Shown here piece after piece: positions 10,571 to 20,582 of a stretch of DNA of 64,000 bases (positions are counted from its first letter, which is position 1; every line of letters starts with the position of its first letter). Made by a program: the position numbers and the translations under genes. The notes below the pieces were generated by a model that saw nothing but the letters and a program-made list of their open reading frames with translations, ran no database searches and had not been told where the DNA came from. This stretch comes from Hermatobates lingyangjiaoensis (Eukaryota; Arthropoda; Insecta; Hemiptera; Hermatobatidae), in the NCBI GenBank assembly GCA_026182355.1, contig JAPFBL010000567.1, positions 112,987-176,986 on the forward strand, in the 5' to 3' direction.

Positions 10571-11209
10571 TCAAAGATGGGTTTCTTCAGGATTTTTAGT
10601 CTAAAGAAATAACACTCCTGTTTATATGCCGACGTTTCTCCAAAAATTGTTTGGCATTTTCAAGGCTAAAAACAATTTATTGAAGACATAAGTAGTGAAA
10701 ACAAATGAATCCATGGAATAGCAACAACAGAAATATAAACACAATAAACCAAACCGTATACACAACATAAGTAAAAGAAAAACAGAAACATAGCCAATAG
10801 AATTCTTGTTTAATAGAAAACATGTGTTGTTTAAACATTATCATCGCAGAATCGTACACACAGTATCATCGAAGAATTATTTTCCAATATTAGTTATCTG
10901 TTTAAAAATTTTTTGGCCTTATTTTTAATAAAAGAAATATGTTTAAACAACACATGTTTGCTATTAAAAAACAATAATACTGGTTATTTTGTGGTATTCT
11001 TTTACTTTATATGGTATTTACAGTTTGGTTTATTGTGCTTTTGTTTTCTATTGGTTGATATTTCATGGATGATTTTGTTTACATTACTTATGTCGCCAAT
11101 AAATTGTTATTAACCTTGAAAATGTCTTTTTTTTTTTGGCGAAACGTCAGCGTATAAACAGGAGTGTTATTTCGTTAGATCAAAAATCCTCCAGAAACAC
11201 ATCTTTGAA
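10571..11209. mobile_element. Large PLE-end palindrome, family I
   Basis: Arms about 10571-10838 and 10939-11209 (roughly 270 bp each, visibly diverged by substitutions and a short indel) flank a 100-bp centre. On the minus strand of the left arm a hammerhead-like arrangement is readable. GCC is at 10666-10664, TTGAAAA at 10663-10657, then extra T, GCCAAA paired with TTTGG(A), GAA at 10638-10636, ACGT at 10635-10632, C at 10631 and GGC at 10630-10628. The box has lost C3 and G8 of the consensus, so this copy should be inactive. The open frames in both arms are hydrophobic artefacts of the palindrome. Confidence 0.7.
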
Positions 11210-11214
11210 CTAAT

Positions 11215-12240
11215 AAATTTATATATAGTATATTGTTAAATGATAACATTATAGATATTTTATAAAGATAAGATTATTTGTTGAAAGTGGATTATCCTGA
11301 TTGTATCTTATTATATATAGATAAGTTATACCGGAAAGCAATTGCCTTTTATTAAGGGACCCTTACAAAATATTCTTGAGTTGAGCAATCATTCCCTCAC
11401 TTCACAAACTCCTTTTCCCCACAGTCCAAACAAAATCTCCGCAAAAACCAACAGACTCCGTGATTTAACAATATGTACACATTATATAATGGATTATATT
11501 ACCAAGAGAGTTTGAATGATTTGTTTCCCTGCCTTCCGAAACCAATTTAAGTAAATATTTGATAAACATTATTCGCTGTACAGTTTTTTTTAAGGCTTAA
11601 ACAATTTAAAAGAAATACAGTTTAATTTAAGAAAAAAATAAACTTAAATACTATACTACGAATTGATGGAAAATTAATACAGTAAAATTGTAAATATATT
11701 TAATTTATATATACAAATTGTCGCTGAATTTCTTCATAAACAAAGTTTTATGAACGGAACAACTAGTGTTCTTTTTAGGCTAATCAATCATAACACGATC
11801 ACAAAAATTAAGTAAAAAAAAAATGTATATGAAAACATGGAATTTTTGTGGGACTGGTTACGAATATGTTTTTGTAATGTTCCATATTTCAATTTATAAT
11901 TGAAATAATAAAAGATTATGATTTTTATTACAATAAACCTGTAAAAGAAAACAATGTGTTTAAAACCCGTCTTAGTTAATGAAACTTGTTATGTGAATAT
12001 TACGGTTTAAGTTTTTTAGCACTTGTATCTACTAAATTGCAGGCTGCTCACACATTTTTTGCATTCGAGCTATTTATGAAATGAAGAAGTCACAATGTTC
12101 TTCATTTTACAATAATGTAAACTCCCTGGAATTTACCTAATAAAAATAATAATAAAATAATAATTATATAAAAATGAAATAGAGTTAAATTAATAAAATA
12201 ATAAAATCTAGGCAGCCTTGGGATGGTAGGTAGGTTATAT
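11215..12240. other. AT-rich DNA without recognised features
   Basis: No gene, element terminus or tandem repeat was recognised. Confidence 0.6.
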
Positions 12241-12350
12241 AATCAGAAAGGCAGGATTCCTTAGATCAGTTCTTGCTGAAGATGGGTGACACCCGAAACC
12301 GGTCTGAGAACTACAGCAGCAATGTACGAGGTAAGACGGTATATTATATA
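12241..12350 (+). mobile_element. Single family C PLE end
   Basis: This is a lone copy of the family C arm ending in the gtacgaggtaagacggtata terminus. It shares the 'ccttagatcagttc' lead-in with the 35107-35336 copy, showing both descend from the same master. It carries the most complete family C ribozyme motif. Confidence 0.7.
12268..12312 (+). ncRNA. Hammerhead-like ribozyme motif, family C (best copy)
   Basis: AGTTCTTG (12268-12275) pairs with TGAGAACT (12305-12312) over 8 bp, including two G-T wobbles (stem I). Between them are CTGAAGA (12276-12282), extra T (12283), GGGT/ACCC (12284-12287 and 12291-12294) closing loop GAC, GAA (12295-12297), palindrome ACCGGT (12298-12303) and C (12304). 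The GTC triplet before the predicted cut is the classical hammerhead cleavage triplet. This is the only family C copy seen with C at core position 3; the others have T. Confidence 0.72.
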
Positions 12351-12394
12351 TAGTTAATGGGTTAGTTCCACTGAGGTTAGTAATATTAGAATTA

Positions 12395-12550
12395 GTAGTA
12401 ATACCATACTGTCCGTCATACCTCGTAAAGTCTCAGAAGAGCTCGACCGGTTTCGGGTCAATATAGTTGATGTTGCTCTTGAAGATGGGATCCGGACGGA
12501 CCCGAAACCGATCGAGCTTTTCTAAGACTTTACGAGCTATATTATATTTT
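12395..12550. mobile_element. PLE-end palindrome, family C variant
   Basis: Inverted arms share 'cctcgtaaagtct' and 'agactttacgag' ends. The left arm has lost the box and half of stem II (12430-12475), while the right arm retains a full hammerhead-like layout (12475-12517). It sits just right of the single family C copy and shares its 'gaggttagtaatatta' flank. Confidence 0.65.
12475..12517 (+). ncRNA. Hammerhead-like ribozyme motif, family C variant
   Basis: GCTC (12475-12478) pairs with GAGC (12514-12517). The box is TTGAAGA (12479-12485; C3 changed to T), then extra T, a long stem II (GGG/CCC plus TCC/GGA, 12487-12503), GAA (12504-12506), ACCGAT (12507-12512, one mismatch from ACCGGT) and C (12513). 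The lengthened stem II compared with the 12268 copy keeps the GGG/CCC base. Confidence 0.5.
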
Positions 12551-12559
12551 GAATATTAA

Positions 12560-14489
12560 TATAACTAATTTGTTTTTATAAATATGATTCAATACTAGAA
12601 AAAGAATTTCCAACTGATATTTAAAAAAAATTAAAATATATAAAATAAAAAACAGGAAAAAGCACTTACTACGATCAATATTAGGAACAACAGTTCTTTG
12701 TAAGTTAGCAAACACCTAGCCGTATAACCATATTTCTTTTCCTTCTTCCCTTTTATTCTTCTTTTGAAAATAAAATACTGCTCTTAATATCAATCTTTGT
12801 TAGCCGTTTGTTTCTTATTGAGTTTTCTTGTATTTTTGTTATATACATATACAACTAGAAACATATCCAACATTAATACGATTTTTAGTGTTAATTTAAC
12901 TTTGAAAGACGGTTTATTTATTCACTTAACTCCTTCAGAAGCTCGATTGATATACTATATAATGGATGAAAAAAGGATTATAAGAAGAGAACGTGGAAGT
13001 AATTAGCGAATGTGTTTAGAGTAGTGTAAGTGCAACGTGATTAAACACCTGTTGACGTCTGCTTAACTGCTTGGGTAGTACGATGTCTAATATTTCTTTT
13101 TTTTTTAAATTTGTGAACAATTTAAAATAGAACTACTCTGGTCTATGATCATAGATCATGATCATTTTTTCATATTTGTTTTAAACCAAAATAACTGCCA
13201 GTTTGTTTTATTTTTTTCTTTTATGCAAAGGGTATATTTTTTTTTCCTTTTTTGTAACAAATTTATACGTTTTTAAGTACGGTAAATCAATGGTTGGGAT
13301 TTTTGTTTTATATTTGCGTGTGTGTATGTGTGTGTATCTGTGCATCTGTATGTTATTAATGCTTAAAAATATTTAAAATAGCATTGCAAATGTAGTATTG
13401 TTCAATTTCAAGAACTCTTTATAATAAACATGAAAAATAAGACGATAGATTTTTCATATTACTCTAGGCACATTTTTAAAAACAACTCAGTAAAATTAAG
13501 TTTAAAAGTGAATAGAAATATTGCCTGATAATATAAGTCCATTCCATGAAGTAGTGTTTCAATCGCATATAACTTTTGAAAATGTGCACCCTTCATAAGT
13601 AGAAATAGGTATACCCAGGTTGAAATTAATTTTTTGCTAAGCATAAGTAATACTCATTTACAAAATATCTTATTTCGTTTTATTTATCAACTAACTTATT
13701 TAACGATGAAATCATTCTTCTGAAGTTAATCGAATCATTAGGTAAATTAACTATTGGAGAGTATGTCAATAATTACTTCTGGAAGGATTATTTGAATCTT
13801 AGGGGAGAATAAGTATTACTAGGGTAGAGCAGGGAGCAAATTGATTTGTTGATGAAATATCCTTTGTATTAGGGAGCTTGGAAGGAACACGTGTCGAAGA
13901 TAGAGGGCGCTTCTGTCACGAACAGACCTCGCAGAGAATACTTCTTATCGACTTGGTGATTTTATTTTGGCATTTAGTATTATACCATTAAATCTTTCCC
14001 CCCTCTAATGGCTGTCGCTTAAAGGAACGAATCAATTTGATAAAATGATATGTTCCACTTGAATTAATCTTACATTTAAGTCTCTGTTAATAAGTGTTTC
14101 TTGTGGGCAATTTCTTTATTTTCTTTTATTCTTTTCTGTTTTTTTTTTACAAAAACAGTAAGATACATTTTAGTTCTTCCATCACTTCTTGTCACTATGA
14201 TTCTTCACCTTAACATTACTTCAAAACTACGATTAAAAATATTATAAGTTTTTATATCAATATATTAAAAATAATAATCGTATTGAGTAGAAAAATTGCA
14301 AATATTTCAAGCAGTTTAATTATTTGGCAATTTAATGGGTAATTATGTAAAATTAAACTCGTGACATGATATTTTACTTATTATATAACATCTTGGTACA
14401 ACACAATAAACTTTTGGTACAAGAAAAAATGATTTTTTTAACTTCCAAATCTATACTCTATATTTACTCTTTTTCTGTCCACATGCTTA
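12560..14489. other. AT-rich DNA without recognised features
   Basis: No supported gene. A short GT-rich microsatellite (about 13315-13350) and poly-T runs are visible. A patch at 13860-13960 is less AT-rich but shows no motif I know. Confidence 0.55.
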
Positions 14490-14660
14490 TATATATATAT
14501 ATATGAGTCGCTCTCTGCCAGTACAAGTGAACGCACGTACCTCTTCTTCTTCCCTTCTACTCTCTCCCTGACGACGAACTTCAGTTCGAAATATCGATCC
14601 AGTAAGTTTTCTCGCTTATTCTATATATGTCTTTTTTCTTTTATATATATATATATATTA
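14490..14660 (+). mobile_element. Single PLE end, family F
   Basis: The unit lies between TA tracts. It contains CTGACGA (14568-14574), extra C (14575), GAAC/GTTC (14576-14579 and 14584-14587) with loop TTCA, GAA (14588-14590), ATAT (14591-14594) and C (14595). Upstream CTTCTAC could pair loosely with the downstream GTAAG. A related copy lies at 33700-33930. Confidence 0.55.
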
Positions 14661-16930
14661 TATATATAGAGGATATCATATATATACTATATTTGCTGGA
14701 TTTTACAATGGGAGTTAATTAACTAGTCCTATGCTAGGTCCAGTTGCCGCGCTAGCATTTAACATGCAAGAAATTGTCCCAGAGACATCATAGAAAACTA
14801 TATATATATATTAAATTAGACGGCAGCTTCCGCATTCACAACCTTTTTGCTGGCATTTTCTAGTTTTATAACTAGTTTTCTTTGGTAGGGAGTGATTTCA
14901 TGAAGGAGTTGTCCCAGAGACATCGAAGGAATAATTTCGTAGGTTACTCACTACTATATTTTTACTTATAAGCTTTCGATTTCACTGAAATCATCATCAG
15001 GTATATCGTATAAACTGATTAAGCGTAAACTAACACAATAACAATTATGAGAAAGTTAAACAAACATTAAAATTATTAAAATTAAGAGGATAAATAGAAA
15101 TAGACAATCATTGTGAAAAAAACAATCCACTGTGACAAGCGGAAGGTTACAACTTGTTATACACATTGCCTGGGAGGTCCTGTCAGTGTAGGTCTATTAA
15201 GTTCATAATAAACGTTTTTGTTGTTTAGTTGGTACAGTCATCAAGATCATATGTCTACAGTTTTGTCTATATAACATATGTTGTTTTTATGTTAGAGGCA
15301 TAAAAGTTAGACTTATGTTTGCGTGCTCGGCAATTTTTTACTGTTGATAAAATAATTATTTGTTGCAAAACTTTACAATTTATATACAATTTATTTATTA
15401 AAGTTGACTCATCATTCATCACTGCACAACATTTCAAGAGTTTTTTGGGCACTTAATACCATTTTTTACACAAGATTTAACACAAAATCTCTGGTTCCAT
15501 TATTATCAACAACCAAAAATTTCCCAGATCGTATACCTCATTAACCTCGTCTAGCTTCTCACATAAAAACTACACATGCTATATTGTCAAAACTGTAAAC
15601 ATGTGATTATAATGGGTGCAGTAAAAAAAAAAAAATAAGGTATACGGGCGCGCAAAATTCAAAAAATGTTTTTACTTTTTAGTCATAAAAAAGTACATTG
15701 ATGACCAAAACTTTGAAACATCTGTTATTTGTTTTGATCTAGTTAAATTTACAATTAACCTTCTATTGATTGTGGTATTCGAAAACAGAACAGACGTTGC
15801 AGAATCATAACAATTTCAATTGATTTTGAAAACTAGATGGTTTTTAAGCATCTACAACAAAATATCTGCACTATTCCACCTCTCGGTGAAAGGTTAGACA
15901 AAACTCATTGTTCAATCTGTGAAGTGCGGTTTGAAAGTTAATCAAATTATTTAGAAAACTCCTGAAAGCACCTAACTTAAATGGAAGTTTTGCATAATTA
16001 ATAATGTGATATTTAGCACAAACTAGATCATAAAACATAAGAAAAAGAATTTAATACTGTATCGGAACACTTATTACTTGTACATTACATTCATAATAAG
16101 AAGTGGTGAAGTACACTATGAATTTGATAAACCATAACTATTAAATTTAAACTTTTGAAATAAGTACATATTTTATTTTAATATTTAAAGAAAAATAAAG
16201 AGAGTTTGATAATACTGAAAGATAAAGGAAAGCCTTATATCGTAATATACGTATGTAAATATATTTAGTTATTTATTGGAGATTATAAAATAAAGAAAAT
16301 AAGAGTAAATTACTGGCAATTATTTTTTCCAAAATATATTTACTATTACTATATTTGTAATATAATACTGAATAGATAATATTCAAGTTAACATATGGAT
16401 TGAGGTATATTATTGAAGGAAATGGCGAGGGAGTGCGAGGCATTATTATCTCGCTTGAAAGGTGGATATTCCTATGAAGAAAAGGATTTATATCTTTCAT
16501 GTCATCTAATCCGGGGGGAATGTGAATGAGAGGCAGCCTGCCAATCCCCATATAGAAGGATTTCTTCTTTATACCGAGGAAGCCTTATACATAGGAGGTA
16601 AGGTGGCTCGCCAAGTCTTCTCTAAGACAGATCCTTCTTTTTCCTGTTATTTAAAGCATTCTTAGACTCATGCGTCATCTAATAACATCCATACTCTTAT
16701 GATAATATACTCAGTCAGATAGTTTATTTATTTTCACACTTTTTTTTTTACTAACTTTGTTTTCAATCTGCTAGTCGCTTGGCCTCAATTAAATCATATA
16801 TTTGATATGAAATACATTTCACTCAATCTGGTCTTGAGTGAAATACAATCTTCATATATTTCAAATACAATTTACTTTCAGAATATATTATTATAATATA
16901 TATATATAATAATTATAATATATATATATA
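14661..16930. other. AT-rich DNA with scattered fragments
   Basis: Two direct copies of 'gtcccagagacatc' (about 14778 and 14911) mark an unidentified repeat. The family L core is annotated separately. From 15010 onward I see no gene. A minus-strand open frame around 16390-16551 contains prolines and charged residues but matches nothing I recognise. Confidence 0.5.
14970..15000 (-). ncRNA. Hammerhead-like core, family L
   Basis: Read on the minus strand: CTGATGA (15000-14994), extra T, GATTTC (14992-14987), loop AGT, GAAATC (14983-14978), GAA (14977-14975), AGCT (14974-14971), T (14970). Stem II is a perfect 6-bp helix and the core is fully consensus. The bases flanking the core pair poorly, so stem I is not convincing. 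Confidence 0.45.
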
Positions 16931-17019
16931 TAACACTTTTTTTCGTTGGAAATACGATCCAAAACGGACAAATATAGTTCAATATAAACAAAGAAACATA
17001 GAGAAATCAGAAGAACACA

Positions 17020-17066
17020 CTTACAGTCTCTAATTTTCGGTTTGAACCGTCTTCAGGAGAGATAAG
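17020..17066 (-). ncRNA. Hammerhead-like ribozyme motif, family D, left arm
   Basis: Mirror image of the motif at 17357-17403 with identical sequence, read on the minus strand: outer stem I, internal loop, inner stem I, CTGAAGA box, extra C, stem II, GAA, AATT, A. Confidence 0.6.
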
Positions 17067-17356
17067 AGAGGGAAACCAAGCGCACTGGATCAGAGACGGT
17101 TGGAGACCAACAGTGTTGCCATTAGTCAGTACTTTTGTTAATGTATCAATTTCTCTGTATCAATTTCCCTTATTTTTTCAATTTTTTCTTTTTTTATATA
17201 TTTATTGTTTTCATATTCCATTAATTTAATGTAATTATAAATTATAAATTAATTATAAATTGATTCCTGTCTACCTTATTTTCTGTGAACGGGCGCGCAT
17301 GCGGCAACACTGTTGGTCTCCAACCGTCTCTGATCCAGTGCGCTTGGTTTCCCTCT

Positions 17357-17403
17357 CTTATCTCTCCTGAAGACGGTTCAAACCGAAAATTAGAGACTGT
17401 AAG
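17357..17403 (+). ncRNA. Hammerhead-like ribozyme motif, family D, right arm
   Basis: Stem I has two parts, as in natural fast hammerheads. TCTC (17363-17366) pairs with GAGA (17393-17396), then an internal loop (TC against CTG), then CTTA (17357-17360) pairs with TAAG (17400-17403). The box CTGAAGA is at 17367-17373, extra C at 17374, GGT...ACC stem II at 17375-17384, GAA at 17385-17387, palindrome AATT at 17388-17391 and A at 17392 (cut predicted after it). Loop-loop contact between stem I and stem II is possible but unproven. Confidence 0.65.
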
Positions 17404-17444
17404 TGTGTTCTTCTGATTTCTCTATGTTTCTTTGTTTATATTGA

Positions 17445-17448
<4 letters not shown>

Positions 17449-17495
<47 letters not shown>
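17449..17495. repeat. (AT)n microsatellite
   Basis: A pure AT run lies directly at the outer edge of the family D palindrome. Confidence 0.9.
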
Positions 17496-17501
<6 letters not shown>

Positions 17502-17639
17502 GTAACAAAAGCTATAACAATAAACTGTGCACACCTTATTCATACGTATTATTCATATTGTTTCTATCAGTAAAACCATCCATCTCCTTGATGTACAAAT
17601 GCGTAAAACAAAAGTTCTACATTTTTGTTCTTTAAGCCT

Positions 17640-18339
17640 ATAAACAGTTGGGTCTATCTAACGACTAACGACCAACGAATATTACCATGCACAGCAGTGC
17701 ATGTCGTAAATAGCAGTTCCGGACCAGAGGCCTACTACTGCTAGCTTCTCATCCTGCTGTTTTTGTTAGGTCAGTAAACATTGTCAAGAATGGGGGAGTC
17801 AGTCAGTAAAGCAATGTGTCGTCTTCGAGGTCGTTTGGTCTTCAGGCTTTGCATTCTGTGAGATACTGTATACTTTTGGAGTCATGTGGTCGTCATTTTT
17901 CTAGTTTAAGTAGGAAACTTTGAGGCTCGTGGGATTAAGAAAGGGTCTATCTGATCAATAAAAGCGAGTGCCCAACGAAATGCAAAGGTTGAACAATAAG
18001 GTGACACATGAAACAGAGCTTGTAGAACATGCTATTGACTGGGAAAATTTGAACAAATTTGCTTGGCATAAAAAATTTTTATAGAAAAAAAGATACAACA
18101 ATAGAGGATTTAACAAACAATTGAAACAATATATCAGCAAGAAGAACAGCAATGTAAACCGCAGAACTATAACCAGGGCAACAAGCAGAACAGTTTTTAT
18201 CAAAATCAGTTCTCAGAAAAATAAAACAGATGAGAAGGTATTAAAAACAATTATCTGTAACAATATATATACACTGTAGGAAACCAGACAATAAAATAAA
18301 ACTAATAATATACTAAGATAGCTAGACTACGGTCCAGTT
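17640..18339. other. Unresolved region upstream of the PLE copy
   Basis: This stretch is less AT-rich than average (17640-17960). Short plus-strand frames around 17980-18230 (one reading N-K-V-T-H-E-T-E-L-V-E-H-A-I-D-W-E-N) look protein-like but are interrupted by stops and I do not recognise them. It could be 5' PLE sequence or unrelated flank. Confidence 0.4.
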
Positions 18340-18396
18340 ATCAACTTTATTTAAAGTTGCATTTGCATTTGTCCCAATTCTTTAAATAAAGTTGAT
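18340..18396. repeat. 17-bp inverted repeat at the PLE truncation point
   Basis: 18340-18356 (atcaactttatttaaag) is exactly repeated inverted at 18380-18396, with a 23-nt spacer. The right copy is part of the reverse transcriptase frame (L-N-K-V-D-F-L), so the left copy is probably a turn-back scar made when the element was truncated during insertion. Confidence 0.75.
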
Positions 18397-19254
18397 TTCC
18401 TAACAAAATTGAATTCATTAGTGTCGACAATCAAATTCACAATGGAAGAAGAAATAAGTGGTAATTTGCCCTTCTTAGATGTCCTGATCCATAGGTTACC
18501 TAATGAGTTACGCTTTAGTGTACATAGAAAACCTATGAATGTACTTGCATATGTTCACTTTTATTCTTCGCATCCAAAAAATGTTAAAATTTCTGTTTTT
18601 AGAAATATGTTTTTGAGGGCATTAAGAGTTTGCTCTCCTGAATTTCTTGCTGAAGAGATTAACATTAGGTCAATTGCCCTTTCATTAAAATACCCCTCTT
18701 CTTATATCGATTTAGCTTTGAACGGTGCTAAAAAAACTTTCTCTAATACTTCAACAGAGCCCTTTCTAATGTCAAATTCTATAGTTTTGCCATACCACGA
18801 ATCTTTGGACCCCCTTCCAAGATTAGCCAAACAACTTGATTTTAATATAGTGTTTTCTAATCGTAATAACGTGGGTAATATGTTAATAAAAAACCCTCCC
18901 AGCGAATTGGAGTCCGCAGGTATTTATAAAATTCTGTGCAAAAATTGCCATAAAATTTATATTGGTCAAACTGGTAAATCATTAAAGACACGTGTAAAAC
19001 AACACCAATATAACGTAAGTAGACAGGAAAAAAGTAGTGCCTTATTCTTGCATATAAAAAATGAAAATCATCATATTGATTGGACAGGAGCTAAATTTAT
19101 TACCTATGAAAAATCAATGTTGTTAAGAAATATTATTGAATCGTCTCTAATTAAATTTAATAGATCAAATATTATAAACATTAGTAACGGTCTCTTCAAA
19201 CTTGATACTTTCGTCACGAGGGCAATAGCCTCTTCAAAAAGGGTTGACAGCTAG
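18355..19254 (+). CDS. PLE reverse transcriptase C-terminus plus GIY-YIG endonuclease (5' truncated, frame intact)
   Basis: The frame is open from 18355 (after a stop at 18352) and has no native start; the leading codons belong to the middle of the protein. Residue numbers below count from the TTG at 18409. Residues 1-90 match the reverse transcriptase C-terminal region (I-K-F-T-M-E-E-E, L-P-F-L-D-V, H-R-K-P, H-F-Y-S-S-H-P). Residues 171-250 form the GIY-YIG nuclease: GIY at 171-173, C177 and C180 (the PLE-specific cysteine pair), YIG at 184-186, R195 in T-R-V-K-Q-H, histidines at 199, 215 and 221-222, and the metal-binding glutamate at 244 in N-I-I-E-S-S-L-I-K. All expected nuclease residues are present, so the domain looks undamaged although the element cannot move without its RT core. 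The hammerhead-like motif 170 bp downstream belongs to the same element. Confidence 0.85.
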   Translation, partial: SCICICPNSLNKVDFLTKLNSLVSTIKFTMEEEISGNLPFLDVLIHRLPNELRFSVHRKPMNVLAYVHFYSSHPKNVKISVFRNMFLRALRVCSPEFLAEEINIRSIALSLKYPSSYIDLALNGAKKTFSNTSTEPFLMSNSIVLPYHESLDPLPRLAKQLDFNIVFSNRNNVGNMLIKNPPSELESAGIYKILCKNCHKIYIGQTGKSLKTRVKQHQYNVSRQEKSSALFLHIKNENHHIDWTGAKFITYEKSMLLRNIIESSLIKFNRSNIINISNGLFKLDTFVTRAIASSKRVDS

Positions 19255-19423
19255 CGGATAGTTTTTTACTTTTTCTTACTGTACTCCTTTGTTTCCCCAA
19301 ACATCCCTTTCTGGACATTAGTCCTTTCCTGTGCTTTCACCCTTTTAAAATACCACTCTTCCCTCCCACTCTTCTCAACTCCTCACCAGATGTTTTCTGC
19401 ATCTAGTGTTCAGTTGGGTTTTT

Positions 19424-19466
19424 GATTCTGACGAAGACCGCTTGTTACGGTTGAAAGATCTTAGTC
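19424..19466 (+). ncRNA. Hammerhead-like ribozyme motif in the PLE 3' tail (family A)
   Basis: GATT (19424-19427) pairs with AGTC (19463-19466) with one G-T. CTGACGA is at 19428-19434, extra A at 19435, GACCG/CGGTT at 19436-19440 and 19448-19452, GAA at 19453-19455, AGATCT at 19456-19461 and T at 19462. It is the in-place copy attached to a PLE reading frame and would cleave the element transcript near its 3' end. Confidence 0.68.
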
Positions 19467-19554
19467 TTGTTTTCCCATTTCTTATTGTGGTTTGATCATT
19501 GATTGTTATTTCACGTGTTTATGTGAAATCTTTATATATATATATATATATAAA

Positions 19555-19745
19555 TGTTCAGGCAACAATAAGAAATATGAAAAAAGAACTAAGACCTTTC
19601 AACCGTAACAAACAGTCTTCCTATGTGTCAAAAACCGAACGTTTTTGGGCATCCGACGAACACCACTTAGGTTTGAAATATCTTAGTATTTTTTTCTCAT
19701 TTTTTATTGTGGTTTGAATATTGATTGTTGTTTCACATGTTTATT
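19555..19745. mobile_element. PLE-end palindrome, family A (heavily mutated)
   Basis: Two inverted family A tails with many substitutions lie directly after the PLE copy and its TA tract. The boxes are destroyed (for example 'tccgacgaacaccac' in place of the consensus). It is older than the adjacent PLE end. Confidence 0.65.
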
Positions 19746-19759
19746 TTGCATTCTTATTA

Positions 19760-20090
19760 TATATATGAACCTATAAATATCAGTACAGAATACTGCTATA
19801 AATACCCTTAAAATCTTCCAATAAACACAAATCATCTTCACCAATGACACACTTGAACTTGAACAAGTTAAGTATGGCATGTGGTCTAATACTGACAAGA
19901 GAAGGAGACTAGAGAGGTATTTTGAAGGACAAAGAGCAAAGGAAGGGAACAAAAGACTGGTCGAGTCAGGGTTAACAAAGGAGTTTAGGAAGGAATAAGT
20001 AAAAACTATCTGCGAACTGTCAACCCTGGTAGACAAAGTTATTGCTCTCGTTAATAGTGTATCTGATTTAATAAACCAACACTATGTTTT
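19760..20090 (-). pseudogene. PLE C-terminus and 3' UTR fragment, inverted
   Basis: The minus strand around 20085-19985 translates to a sequence very like the end of the 18355-19254 protein (T-R-A-I-T-L-S-T-R-V-D-S, then Q-I-V-F). Its 3' untranslated counterpart follows down to about 19760. The only coding part is the last 25 or so codons; no catalytic residue is retained. Confidence 0.7.
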
Positions 20091-20479
20091 ATCAAATTAA
20101 ATTTTATTTATTACGGTTTTCTAATATTTCTGAAGAACATCGATCAGTTATCATTTCACCTTCTGTATAATATATATCATGATTTTTATCAATGATGTGG
20201 AAATATAAGTCACTACAACATCTAACTACAAAGTGTCAATGGTTTTTGAGATTATTTATGAACTTACAGGAAATTTTAGAAAGAAATTTTAATCAAGAAA
20301 TAATTTACTTAAATTATTTCCAATAGAAAAAGCTATATTAATATGAACAAAATGAGCATGTCTAAGAATTGTATCCAATATTATATGTTAAATTATATTG
20401 TAAATATATTAATAAGAGAATGTTCATGACAATGTTTTCAAAATATTCAAATGTAACTTTCGGTGTTATTATTCTTATA

Positions 20480-20481
<2 letters not shown>

Positions 20482-20510
<29 letters not shown>
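20482..20510. repeat. (AT)n microsatellite
   Basis: An AT run directly abuts the family E palindrome. Confidence 0.9.
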
Positions 20511-20542
20511 TCAGGTAACTCACCACAAATGAATGAAGATAG

Positions 20543-20582
20543 TCGCTCTGAGGCCTTTCGTCTTCACGTCGTCAGAGAGCAA
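20543..20582 (-). ncRNA. Hammerhead-like ribozyme motif, family E, left arm
   Basis: Minus strand: TTGCTCT (20582-20576), CTGACGA (20575-20569), extra C, a short stem II region GTGAAGAC, GAA (20559-20557), palindrome AGGCCT (20556-20551), C (20550), AGAGCGA (20549-20543). Stem I is 7 bp with one G-T wobble. Stem II is only 2-3 bp. Confidence 0.6.

Larger units (their letters stand above)
16973..17450. mobile_element. PLE-end palindrome, family D, 148-bp perfect arms
   Basis: Positions 16973-17120 and 17303-17450 appear to be perfect inverted copies by eye, separated by a 182-bp AT-rich centre. Each arm holds a complete family D hammerhead-like motif. TA microsatellites border both sides (about 16900-16931 and 17449-17495). 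Perfect arms imply a recent origin or ongoing gene conversion. Confidence 0.88.
18355..19530 (+). mobile_element. Penelope-like retroelement, 5'-truncated, with its 3' tail
   Basis: The unit runs from the truncated reverse transcriptase through the GIY-YIG nuclease stop codon (19254) and a 3' untranslated segment to the family A terminus (19420-19530), ending at a TA microsatellite (about 19532-19551). This link identifies the family A repeats throughout the window as PLE 3' ends. The upstream two-thirds of the element (N-terminus and RT fingers/palm) is missing. Confidence 0.85.

Noticed and set aside
10677..11113. Hydrophobic frames in both arms of the 10571-11209 palindrome, like a membrane protein
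   Set aside because: The composition follows T-rich DNA, and the frames mirror each other through the inverted repeat; no conserved motif.
14700..14760. Cluster of restriction-like palindromes (ttaattaa, actagt, gctagc) resembling a cloning polylinker
   Set aside because: Spacing is irregular and the flanks are native AT-rich repeat sequence; chance occurrence is more likely than vector contamination.
16273..16551. Minus-strand frame with G-I-G-R-L-P-L-I-H-I-P-P-G, considered as an exon
   Set aside because: No recognised family, no convincing splice sites at its edges, and it dissolves into AT-rich DNA.
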